Shown here: one piece after another, positions 1-12,800 of the stretch | Numbering within the stretch: position 1 is the stretch's first letter | How the letters are laid out: each line of letters starts with the position of its first letter | Assembly: GCA_944474755.1 (NCBI GenBank) | Contig: OX104114.1 | Coordinates: forward strand, 84,368,623-84,432,622 | Reading direction: 5' to 3' | Length of the DNA: 64,000 nucleotides | From: Limnoperna fortunei | Lineage: Eukaryota > Mollusca > Bivalvia > Mytilida > Modiolidae | Position numbers and translations under genes: made by a program | Notes under the pieces: generated by a model | Databases searched by the model: none | Told to the model about the DNA's origin: nothing | The model's input: only the letters and a program-made list of their open reading frames with translations

Positions 1-658
1 TATAATTCTTTAAGGTGCTGTTGAAAATATATATTTCCCATGGTTACATGTAAAAAATAAACTTTAAAGGCAATTTAGAATAAACATTTTCCATGCTCCT
101 GGAAATGATTATTGAAGGTGACCTTATATTGTTATTAATAATAAATTGAATACTTTGAATTGTTTGTAAGTAGTTGGTAATAAAACAAAACTTGCAACAT
201 TAAAATTAAATAGAATATTTAACACCTTGTTAATGTACAAGTGTGGGGAGAGAGAACAGATGTTGTTTTATTTTAACTGATCTTTTTACTTGGTATTCGG
301 AAGCTGCAGTAAGAGCCCATAACTTTCAACCATTTTCATTATGAAAAATTTTTCATCAAGAAATTCTTTCAAGTTTGCAATGTATGGTAGACAAAATACA
401 CTTTAACAAACAATTCATTTAATATTTTACCATAACATGCTCTCGATATGTCTTATTTATTGACTTTTATTTTAATCAGAACTTCAAAATTCAGCTGTTA
501 ATAATGTGACTTCGTAAAACCTTATGTAACGTTATGGAGCATTGAGAGTGTGCAAATTGGGGATATATCAGATATTATATTGTTTGACATTATAAGGATG
601 TCATATTGGAATTTACTTGAATTACACTTTTACAATTTCTGTTTTATTAAATGTTTAG
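1..658 (+). other. Intron sequence upstream of exon 1
   Basis: This stretch is AT-rich with no open frame of note and no recognisable element. It ends in a pyrimidine-rich acceptor (TTTTATTAAATGTTTAG). It is the right part of an intron whose left exon is outside the window. Confidence 0.6.
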
Positions 659-823
659 AAAACAGTTGGATTACTGGATCTCTTAGATGAAGAAACGAAG
701 CTGGGGCAAGGATCTGATTTAAATTTTGTACAAAAAGTCACCATGAATCATTCTGGAACAGATATTGTTGTCAAGATGACTACAAATGACCCAGTGTTTG
801 GTATCAAACACTTTGCTGGAACA
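659..823 (+). CDS. Exon 1 in window: myosin motor, post-switch II segment
   Basis: The exon is 55 codons, phase 0 to phase 0, with acceptor TTTAG and donor GTGAGT. It encodes GLLDLLDEE, the conserved myosin motif after the relay helix, and ends in FGIKHFAGT, just before the V.Y strand of the lower 50-kDa subdomain. A slightly later acceptor at 664-665 is possible, but the start at 659 keeps a complete Lys codon and the usual K-(T/P)-x-G context. The motor parts that bind ATP would be encoded upstream of position 1. Confidence 0.9.
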
Positions 824-3800
824 GTGAGTACTTAAAAAGAGAAGATAAACTAAAAAGAGAAGATAAACAAAACAGGAACCTAACAAGGCACATTTTTCTC
901 AGCATTGATAAATGATACAATACTGAAATTTTCTCAGCTTAAAATAATCATGCTATATTGTTGGATTTATTTTTAGACCTCTTTGACTATTCTTCCTGTT
1001 TGTATTAAATTGAAAGAGTGGAAGGTATCATTACGGAGCATATGCTCTTAGTAATACTTGTTAAAACTATTATTACGACAATTTAACTTAAAAAGTGCTT
1101 AAAAATTCAGTCAGTTACTTTCTGGTTTTAATGCTTTTAAGGTACTTTACCATTGTGATCGATTTCTTGAAAAGAACAAAGACACTTTAAATGATGATTT
1201 GTTTGACTGCATGAAAGACAGTCAGAATCCATTCATTCAGGATCTGTTTACAGTGGCAAAAGGTCCAACAGGAACCATTTCTGAGTAAGTTTTAATAATC
1301 TGTTGAAAAGGGTCCAACACGAACAGTTTTTAAATATGTTTTATGGGGTCTGTTTACATTGGATAAGGTCCAACAGGAATCATTTGTTCATTTGTCCATC
1401 CTTAGCACTGAGACCATGCTGGGAGGGTTTCCAGTGCTCAACCCACAGAGCAGACTAGCACGTCCCTGTGTGGCGGATAGGGGAGACCCTCTCATGGGGG
1501 GTTGACAGGTCATAATACTGATAGTCTGACCGCTGACCGTAGTGGGTAACGTGTTTGGAGAGTGCCACGCTTCTTGCACGATAAAGACCACTTTTGTAGA
1601 TTTTGAAAAAGAGTAGGCTCATTGTAGCTGCTACAAAAGGCTAAATTTTCCACCCCTACCCAAAACCCCATACTTTTCCAATGGCAGTCAAAATTGTATT
1701 TCCTGTGACCCATCCCACCCCCATTTTCTGTTGATTTATTGTTTGTTAACTTGTTCCCGTCCTGAATATAGCTGAAATACTGCTCGCTGGACGTAAAACA
1801 GACATCTAATCAACCAGTCAATTAATTTTGTGTTAATTTTAGCATAACAACATCGAGAGATTACTCCCTTGTTAAATCTATTTATGATATCGGAAATAAA
1901 TTAGTCAATGTTTTAATTAAAATCTGAATCATTTCGGCGTTTGAAAGTTACCGGTTTTGTGTTTCGATTCAAGCCCTTACTTGTTGTTTTATTAAATCTA
2001 GTTTTTAGGGTCATGAATGATAAATATTTCTCTTCAATTTCAAGTTTAAATATTGCTCTTCAATTTCAAGTTTACTTGAAGTAAACAGAACATGACCACG
2101 GGATCGGAACACAATAAAAGAAAGGCCAAAGATGACGATGATGATCATCATGAATCTTAGGATAAAAGTATGACTGAAAAACGAGTCCGAACTTTCCAAC
2201 CATCATAGGAAGAAAAGTTTCCATGGGTGTCATTGAATTAGGAGGGAGAGTAAATGTTATTGCGTAAATTTCCCCATTTCACTTCTGATAGACAAAAATC
2301 TACTAACTCTGAACCAATACTTTATTACATGCAATAAATAAAACATCTTGAAAACATAAATTGTTTTTATTACCGATAAAATTGCTAATACAACAATGTC
2401 AAATATCAGTAATATTTAAGTATTAATAGAATTAAGTCCATTGGCATTCCACACACCTAAAAATAATATGCATACATTTAATTGTCATACCAGTTACAAA
2501 ATATCTTGGTATCGATTGGCTTTGAATGAAAACTGCTGGGCTTGGGCATTAAAATCTTAAAAAGCCCTGGGCTTGACCTTAAGGATAAAATTTGTCCACA
2601 GTCCAGGGACTATGTTAAAGTTTTGTATTAGGGCCGTTCCTCTTTAACTAAGCATGGTAGGGTGACAATATTTGGTATACATCTTGCTGGTGAAGAGTAC
2701 CTGACTATCTGGCAGGATAATGATTAGTACATGAGTGTTTCATAGGTTTCAAATGACCTTTTCCTCAATTTCACGGTTCTTGACTAAGTTAAAGTTTTTG
2801 GATAAGGTCCGTTTCTCTGTAACCATGCATTGTATATTTTAAATGATAATGATTTCTTTGTCTGTCCGTCGGTCTGTCCGCCACCGAAGGTTTCCAGATA
2901 ATAACTTGAAAACGCGTCAACGGATTTGAATGATATTTTGTACAACTATTAAGAAGAATAAAATAAAGGTCAAGTTCAATTTTCAGGATGATCCGAAAAA
3001 TAGTAATTAGAGTTTTGCCACTTAAAAAATTTTACAATGCTCTTGCATAACCAACTATGATAGTTTTTTTATTCCATGACTGAATGAAAATTTTATTTCC
3101 AGTCCAAATGTTAAATGATTTTAATATATGGTGTTTACAGCATTGTTGCTCAGAAACTGAATTTATTTTATTAGTTTTATTATATAATCATATCGTGCGT
3201 ATCGCAATAACAAACTTTTGAATATATATTTATTTATAACTTTAATGACAAATATGGTGGCGGGGTATCATTTAATGTCCCATTAGATGCCCTATTTTTA
3301 TCTTAAAGTAGAAAAATAAGTCGTCAACCAGCCTACCCACTGCTATTGGTTTGGGATACAATAGACAAACTTTTAAACTGGGCTTTGCTGTAGTATATTA
3401 CTTGAAATCTGTTTTGTTTTTAGAACACAATTTAGGTTGCGAGGATCAACAAGAGTTGGAGATTTTGGAAAGTCCAAAAAGAAGCCTCAATCTGAAGAAG
3501 CCAAGAAGTTGACTAAAGAACTTGGAAGGACAATGAAAAAAAGGTACTGTTGCATATGTTTTAAAATTACAATCAAGTATTTACTTCAAGGTCATTTACT
3601 AACATAAAATAGATGTACATGTAGGCAGTGTTCTCCCCAAAAATTTTGAATAGCATCACATTTAGCACGCATCATCAGTCGACCTAATTACACATGGAAT
3701 TGGGTGTTTTTATATATATGCATGTCGGTGTATATATTTTCTGGGACTAGTGTAACTCTTAGATATATATGACTTATAAGTTCCTTATAGTTTTTTTTTA

Positions 3801-6800
3801 TTTTTTATTTTTCAGATACTTAATATTTACATGAATTATTATTATTTATTTATTATTCATGATAAACACAATGTCAGATCCACTTAAATCACCTAGAATA
3901 GTTCTTCTAAAAGCACTAAACATAAATGACAAAGGCAATCATAATGTTAGCCTTTTTTCTGTTTAAAAGTAGTAGTTAAATTTGATTACTAGTTGATTGC
4001 GCTCTTAAATGTATTTCAGTTCATGGCACTAAAAGTTTCTCACAATCAAGCTTGTCAAACTCATCAGATATTCATCATTCATCCAGGCTAGGTCACTCTC
4101 AGAGGCACCCTTTACCTTCAGTGCTCGGTAGCGGTAAATCCCAGCCCCGGTTCAAGTCATGAGTAACAGATTTTATATATTCATGGATGTGGATGGTATA
4201 ATTTTACAGTTCCCTTATGAAGGCATGTTAACTTGGATCATGTGTTGATCACATGGTTTTGTAAATAAGTGTCGGATCACCAAACTTGCAAGAAGAGTTA
4301 TCATCAATACGGACCATTAACACCTATTTAAACATTTTTTTTTGGCAGGCGGTCGATTGTTTTCAAACGGGTCTCAGTGCCGATATGTTAAAACGGCCTG
4401 TGGAGAACACTATTTTTGTATTCACAAAAGATATTTTATTACAGCTGTTGTATCAGTTTTTATATGACTGCTGTCTAAATATATTTTAAATGATTGTTGT
4501 GAAAATGTTAGGGTATAAGGCACAGGTTAGCTAGACTTTGAGTCTTTGGGCACAAGATATTGTTGTAGATCCAGTTCTGTTTGTATTTTGTCTCTGGCAT
4601 CATTGGCCGAGTAGTTAAGGTAGTTAGCCGTCTGCTATTGAACATGTAGTCTGTCAACACTGAAGTTGTGGGTTCGAGTCTCACTGCGAGCAAGGTGTAC
4701 TCGAATCCAATCTTAATTGATAATGATTGCCAGGTTTCCTACTGCAAGTCAGGCATTTTACTAAGCTTCCTCCCCCAATTAATAACTGGACATTTGATAT
4801 AGCTGTAAAACGGCTTAAAGTGGCGTTAAACACCATTCAAACAAACCAATATGGACTCTGGACAAATTATAGGCTGGAATTATAATGACTACTACTGTTT
4901 TGGAAACTTGAGTAATTTTAATTACATATTTTTTATTTTATGGTTGTAGATACAGTGGTATTCAAGCTGCCATGGCCACTAGTTTTAGTACGAAGAAACA
5001 CAACACAGTTCTGTCATATTTTAGAGTAAGTCTTTATGTTGGTAGTAATTAAAATAGTATTTATTGGGGCAAGGAGTTTTTGTGATATATATCCTGCCCA
5101 GAGTGTCTAATTTAAGTGAAGTTTCTTAAAAACTGAAAAGAAATGCATGTTTTTGTAACATAATAATTGACATTTACTTACTTCTTGAAATATGTTGAAA
5201 CTGTTCTATATTTAAAATCATCCCAAAAAAGATTATCATGCATAACCATGTTAAAAATAATTGTATGAACAAGTTTATTTTTAAACTAAGAAATTTTCCA
5301 ATCAAGCCATTGGTTGGTTGTTTAGTGAATACTAGGACTATAAATAAGAACTGCAGGTTTTTAATGTCAAATATTACTGTTTTGCTGTCTAACAATGTGC
5401 TACTGGAATAATCCTGTGATGGTATAATAAGTGATTGATGTCTTAAAAATTTCTTGAAAAAGTTTTGACTTTTAAATTTCCTTATTTTTATGATGTTATG
5501 ATGTTATCTTGTCTTGTAGGCCTCCATGGATAAGTTATTAGAAAAAATGAGACAGGCTGAGGCACATTTTGTCAGGTATAGAAGAAATGATTTAATATTG
5601 AAATTAGGCCCGGGATATTCCATACAAAGTCTGTTTGTGCACAATGATTTTTTTTATTGTGGAACATGGATTTGAAGGGTCATCAATGCTCATAATGCAA
5701 ATCAAATTATGCAAAAAAGAAAAAAAGCTTCTTGGTGAAGATCCATTCTACCGTCCCATATGCATCTCATGGAATAGCCGTGAACTACAGTTGCACCCTT
5801 TAGCTTCTGGGTGGTAAATGCATACAGGTACAAATAAAGATAATTGATAATATCCCAATATCAGCATGATTAACCATAGTTTAAAAGGTGAAATGATTAG
5901 CTTTGCATACATTAAACTAATTCTTTCAAAAAAGGTCCAGATATGTATTCTATTTCCAACAGAAATGCAAACAAAAGATATGCAATTGTCCTACATTGAT
6001 GTCACACCATTTAGACAACAATAATGACTTTTGGTGCAAAACTGAAATTATTAAACATCTCCTTGAATCCACCAAAAAACTCTTTAAATTGTAGCTATGA
6101 TTCGACAGAAGGTAGTATAAAAATTAGGTAAATAACACTTGTTTTTCTCAAATTTTAATCAAACTTTCTTTGAAAATGAAGAAAACGTTACTTTAATGTC
6201 AGCCATTGCATGTCAGACTACCTAAAAATCCATTATTTGAGACTTAAATGGGGATAATCAGTGGATATGGAGATTTTAATACTTTCAGCAACCTTTACAC
6301 CCTTCTCTCGACCTAGGACTTTCTTGGGGCACTTCAAGAGTTAAAATCACCATATCTACAGATAGGAACATTCATTACTTGTAATATATACAACTCCAGG
6401 TGAGCTTTTGCCATCACTTGGCATCCATCGTCCATGGTGTCGTCTGTCATCCTTGGTCCGTCGTAAACTTAAAAAAAAATTCTTCTCCTCTGAAAGCACA
6501 GGGCCAATTTTTTCAAACTTGGCCACAATCATCCTTAGGGTTCCTAGTTTCAAATTTGTACCCAGGGTGTTGCCGCTGTTACTAAAAATAGAACATGGGT
6601 GTCAACATTTTAGATCAATAGCTCAAAAATTATAATAGCCATAGAAAAAAACCATTACTTCAGATTGATCAGCACAATAAAGTCTACAATACTTGCTATT
6701 AGTAGGAAGTTGTGTAGTGACTTCCAGTAGGAGTTACTGCCCTTAAATTATGATTTTTGACAAAATTTTTGTATTTATAATATAACTTTTAACTTTAAGA

Positions 6801-9800
6801 GCTAGAGTGAAAGTGTAAATAGCCAAAATGATCAGCAATAAAAGCCCTACAATTCACTTAATTGGTCTGAAATTGTCAGATGACTCCTTATATGAGTTAT
6901 TGCCCTTAAATGGCAATTTTTTATGAAATTTTCTGTTTTTTGTCCTGTTACTTAAAAACTATAACAATTAGAGTAAAACTGTAAGTAGCAAAAATTATTA
7001 GCAATAAAAGCCCTACAATTCACTTTATCAGTCTGAAATTGTCAGATGAGTCCTTATATGAGTTATTGCCCTTAAATGGAAATTTTTTAGGAAATTTTCT
7101 GTTTTTGTCCTGTTACTTAAAAACTATAACAGCTAGAGTAAAACTGTAAATAGCAAAAATTATAAGCAATAAAAGCCCTACAATTCACTTTATCAGTCTG
7201 AAATTGTCAGATGACTCCTTATATGAGTTATTGTCCATAAATAACAATTTATATGAAATTTTCTGTTTTTGTCCTGTAACTTAAAAACTGTAACAGTTAG
7301 AGTGAAACTGTAAATAGCAAAAATTATCATCAATAAAAACCCTTAAATTCACTTAATTGGTCTGAAATTGTCAGATGACTCCTTATTGGAGTTATTGCCC
7401 TTAAATGACATTTTCCATTTTTGACCTGTTATTTATTAACTATAACAGCTAGATTGAAACTGTAAATTGCAACAATTATCATCAATACAAGTTCTAGAAT
7501 TTACTTTGTTGGTCTGAAATTATCAGGTGCTAGTCTCATAGGAGTTATAACCCTTTAATAAAACATTTTAATGAAATTTGTAGTTTTTGCCTTGTAATTT
7601 AAATGCCATAACAGCTAGATTGAAACTGTAAGTTGCACAAGTGATCAGCAAAGCAAGGCCTACAAATCATGGCTTAGTCCAAAATTGTGAGATGAATTTG
7701 TATAGGAATTATTGCCCTTTAAATATAAATTTGGACAAATAATTTTTGTTTATACAACTTTGCAGAAGTATACATGTAAGATTTTTTATTAAATGTGTAT
7801 TGGTAAACTTGTTCCACAGTGTAGTGTTGAAATGACTGTTCTGTATTGTGACATTGTGAATTTCCAAATTGTAATGAAACTCCCTATTCTGTATCTATGA
7901 CACAAACCCTCAAAGTAACACATGGAGAGTTCAAAAGTTTGAAAGTTTTTCCCAGGCAATTAGGTTTGATAAACTCACCATAAGTTAAGTTGAGCATTTG
8001 GCCCTATATATCCAATGTGGTAAATCCATAGCAAATTTGGGTGAAGGAAACTGAGTGTAAAGCCATGCCATATTATTAGCCTTGTGATATGTTCTGGTTT
8101 AAACAGACAAAGATCTATATATATAACTTTATTATCACTATAAAAAATATATACATAATTTTGGCCTTAGGGAAACACTCAGCTAAGAAAATAAATTTTA
8201 ATTCCTGTCAGAGCAAGTAGCCTGCAGTCCTTGGATTGAAACTGCCTGCCCGACAATCCGCCAGTATAAGGGAATATTGGAGCGAGGGATCTCCATTAGG
8301 GGATGAGACGAGGGTCTCATCTGCAGCCGGAGTGTGCAAGGTCTGCAAGGGTTCTCCAGGGGATGAGACGAGGGTCTCATCTGCAGCCAGGTAGTGCAAG
8401 GTCTGCAAAAGGGACAGGGGATGAGACGAGGGTCTCATCTGCAGCCAGGTAGTGCAAGGTCTGCAATGGGGACACTGGCGTAGGAATGAAAATTTTGTAA
8501 TTATATCCCCGAAATACTTGGGGGATGAATGAAATTTTAAGAAATGTTCAGTCCAAAAACAAAATTATTCATCACTAAAATGCTGAAATGTTCCCCTTGT
8601 CATGACAATATTGAAGGTGTTTGGACAGGGGTTGGTGGGTGGTAAAATTGTGATCACAACACTTAATGAGTAGAGAATTTCTTTGACTGCTAATAACCAG
8701 AACACTGAATACACAAGGACAGGCTAATGGTTTAAATGCACACAACAGTTATTCAATGGAAACACCCAGAAATGGGAGGAGACTAACTGTTCAAGAGAAT
8801 TAATTAATTATTCTGAGATAAATTGATGTGTTAACCTGTACAAATATAAGGAAAAGGTAATGCTCCCTGGTGTGCTGTCCAGCTGTAGCTGTTAAGTGTC
8901 AAGTGCAGGACTCATTAACCTCAGATCTATGGCAATTAAATCAATTTCAATGTGTGTGATCTGTTTAATGTAGATTAGTTCAATTTATGGCTGTTTGTAT
9001 AAACATAACTTATATTTCTTATAAGTAATTATTTATACAACTTTGCAGAAGTATACATGTAAGATTTTTTATTAAATGTGTATTGGTAAACTTGTTCCAC
9101 AGTGTAGTGTTGAAATGATTGTTCTGTATTGTGACATTGTGAATTTCCAAATTGTAATGAAACTCCCTATTCTGTATCTATGACACAAACCCTCAAAGTA
9201 ACACATGGAGAGTTCAAAAGTTTGAAAGTTTTTCCCAGGCAATTAGGTTTGATAAACTCACCATAAGTTAAGTTGAGCATTTGGCCCTATATATCCAATG
9301 TGGTAAATCCATAGCAAATTTGGGTGAAGGAAACTGAGTGTAAAGCCATGCCATATTATTAGCCTTGTGATATGTTCTGGTTTAAACAGACAAAGATCTA
9401 TATATATAACTTTATTATCACTATAAAAAATATATACATAATTTTGGCCTTAGGGAAACACTCAGCTAAGAAAATAAATTTTAATTCCTGTCAGAGCAAG
9501 TAGCCTGCAGTCCTTGGATTGAAACTGCCTGCCCGACAATCCGCCAGTATAAGGGAATATTGGAGCGAGGGATCTCCATTAGGGGATGAGACGAGGGTCT
9601 CATCTGCAGCCGGAGTGTGCAAGGTCTGCAAGGGTTCTCCAGGGGATGAGACGAGGGTCTCATCTGCAGCCAGGTAGTGCAAGGTCTGCAAAGGGGACAG
9701 GGGATGAGACGAGGGTCTCATCTGCAGCCAGGTAGTGCAAGGTCTGCAATGGGGACACTGGCGTAGGAATGAAAATTTTGTAATTATATCCCCGAAATAC

Positions 9801-12800
9801 TTGGGGGATGAATGAAATTTTAAGAAATGTTCAGTGAATCAAATTTCATACAGGTCCAAAAACTCAGATGGTAACAGCTGAGTGCCCCCAAGGATTTCAA
9901 CATGGGCACCTTCAATAAAGTCATGAGGAAGAAAAAAAAAAAAATGATAATAACAGAATATAACAAATTAAAGAAACTACTTTAAAGAGAAAAAAAGACA
10001 TATATATATCTATATATACACAGCATGATTGCATATAAACAATTTAAATTTTCCTAAACTGTTTTGTGCATTCCTTTCTCTAAATACACTGTGTCTAAAT
10101 AACATATAACATTTCCAAAATTCAAAACCTCAGTGAAATGCTGTGAACTGTTTGCAAAATCTGACATTATTCCTGTTTGGAAGACGACTTTCCTGCTTTC
10201 CCAAACAGTTAAAATGTTCTTCTGTAAGTAACAAAAGCTTTTGTGGAATCCCTAAGCAATATATACTGTCAGCAGTTGCTTGGTCTTCCCCACCTGAGCT
10301 GTTTGTAACATGAACATCATATCAGTTTTCACTGGTAAATCCGCACTAAAACCCCAAAACCCTATTGTTTAGGGATAAAAGGGAAAGCGATAAAGTACCA
10401 TGAAAACATCATTAAATCCTTTTTTTCCACATGGAATTGTTTATGTCTATTTAGAATATCTGGTTTCCTTGTTGTAAACAAATGTTCAACTCCAACATTC
10501 AAAAATAACATCTGTAACATTCTATGGACTGTTGTAAAATCAAGCCGTATTCAAGTTTGAAAGACATATTATCCAGTTTGTTTTCAAAAGTAGACAGTTC
10601 TTCTGTAAGTGCAGACATAAGTCACTTATTGCAGTAAAACAGCTTTCCTACATGGGATCTATAAATAACAAAGGAATACATATATATATATACTATACTA
10701 GTACATTTCTGGACATAATGGAAAGGTTTAAATATTAAGTCATGTGTGGACTTCAGTTAGGATGTGTGTAGATAAGACAAAGGCTTCCTCTGCACTGGGA
10801 GTATGCAGCAATAGTTATACATAAGGGAGTAAGATACAGGTCATTACTTTGATAGAAGCATTATTGTTTCAATGATCAGGAGGCTAGCCTTTATAGTTGA
10901 CTGACTCTTAAATATGGTCATTGTACTAATACGGCATGAAGATTGTCTACATAAGGTTTGAATAAAGCATCAATTCCTAAATTTGATACATTTGTTGTGA
11001 ATTAAAAAGTAAGAATTGTAAAAGTATTCAGAAAAATAATTGCTATAGCAAAATGAATATATTGCAGGCAAGTCAAGTTTATATTTTAAGTACTGTGAAA
11101 TACTTTTTATTCGTGGGCTATCAATTTTTGTTGTTTTCGTGGAGGCCTCGGACCATGAAATGGGAACTTAGAAACAACGATCTGAAAATGTCCGAGATGT
11201 CAAGGTGGGGATATATGAGGTGTTCATTTTCTATGTTAAAAAGTAACAAATTATTATCGGAATTAGGAGTCTGGTTGCTCCTTTGAACATAAATTAAAAT
11301 AACAAATAAAATATTTAAAAGATAAGCTATACTTTATCTTTATTAGTGCATATCAATGACAGGCTATATCAAATGGATGTTGTGATAATACCACTCCTGG
11401 CACAAATGACATTAAATTACACCTTTGTATTTATTGCTACTCAACACATGAAGTGAAAAATGCCCTTCGGCTAGGAATGGTTCTATAAGTAAAAATTAGA
11501 GAATTAAATAGACTCAAAGTAGTTTTTATTGCAATTAATCAATCAATTAATACATTACCGTGTTTATAATTAGCTATTTTTCCATGTTGTTAATTTTACA
11601 TTCGTTACCACGCGCGTAAACAACATCATGTAATGAAATTGTTTTGTCTTCTTTATATGTTGATGTTTATTATCAACAGTGAAAATGATTCTGCTGTAAT
11701 CATTTATTTTGATCGCCTCCTCACTTTTTGCATTTTTCACCGTCAGTCCCCGAATTTAAGAACCCAGGAACATGTAAAATTTGACCAAACCACGACAATT
11801 GATACCCACGAATTTAAGTACTTTCACAGTAATTCTTTAAATTTAGCGTCCCCATGTATATGTAAACCCACAAACATACAAAAATGTATGCTTTGTAATT
11901 GAACTTGTAAATGCAGATAATAATGAAAAAATATATATATATCAATAGAGAGAGAAAACAAAATCATTAATATAAGCAATGCCAAATACTTAATTATATA
12001 AAAATGCATAGGGCTTGTAAAGAAATCATATTTCACTGTAAACTACAATTAATTTATATATACATCCAGATTTTAATGAAAGCTGCTTTTTCTGGAACCA
12101 AGTTAAAGGTGTTTGCACGGGTAGCTAAGTAAATTTGAGCTTGGAAGGCAAGGCAGAGTAAAGAAGACCATAATATGTGTTATGGCCATAGCCACAAAAG
12201 TAGCAGTAACAACTAAAGATCTATAATTCCTAGGTTAACCGTCTTATACAATCTGTGGCAGAATATGCTAAAAACTAATATAAAACTAACTCTGATACCA
12301 GGTATTAAACAAGAGTACTATCATTGGATGAATAAAGTTACAACCTTTAAAGTTAAAAAATATATGTCAAGTATTATAATCTACATTGCAGTATTAATCT
12401 GGAATGTTTGTCTGTAGCCAGGAAAATGAATTACATGTATTTAAAAAATAAGATCCTGTAGCCTCATTTGTTTTGCTAGAAAATAATGGCGTCTGAAAGT
12501 ACAGACATTAGTGGCAGTCTGGTTGCAGAGTTATATGAGTATGTAACATTGTTGTTGTGTATTGACCTGTGATATTTTAATATACAAATTTATAAATATA
12601 TTATGGAAAATAACTGAATTTAAACATGATTAGTAAGCATAAACTTGAGGTCAGAACTTTCTCACATTGTGTCAGGTTGAATTCATTATTGACACATGTT
12701 AGTCACAAAATCTGAGAACCAGCCTTTGTTTCTACAGATTATTATTATTATTATAGACAATTCTTATATAGCGCCAATACTAAAATATTACTCCAGGCGC

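Noticed and set aside
4594..4700. A functional tRNA gene at the A-box/B-box region
   Set aside because: The sequence does not fold as a complete cloverleaf with an acceptor stem; it is followed by the SINE body shared with the other copies.
8198..9721. Two pairs of 60-76 codon frames with MRPSSHPLENPCRPCTLR
   Set aside because: They translate the minisatellite of the Helitron-like unit and repeat only because the DNA repeats.
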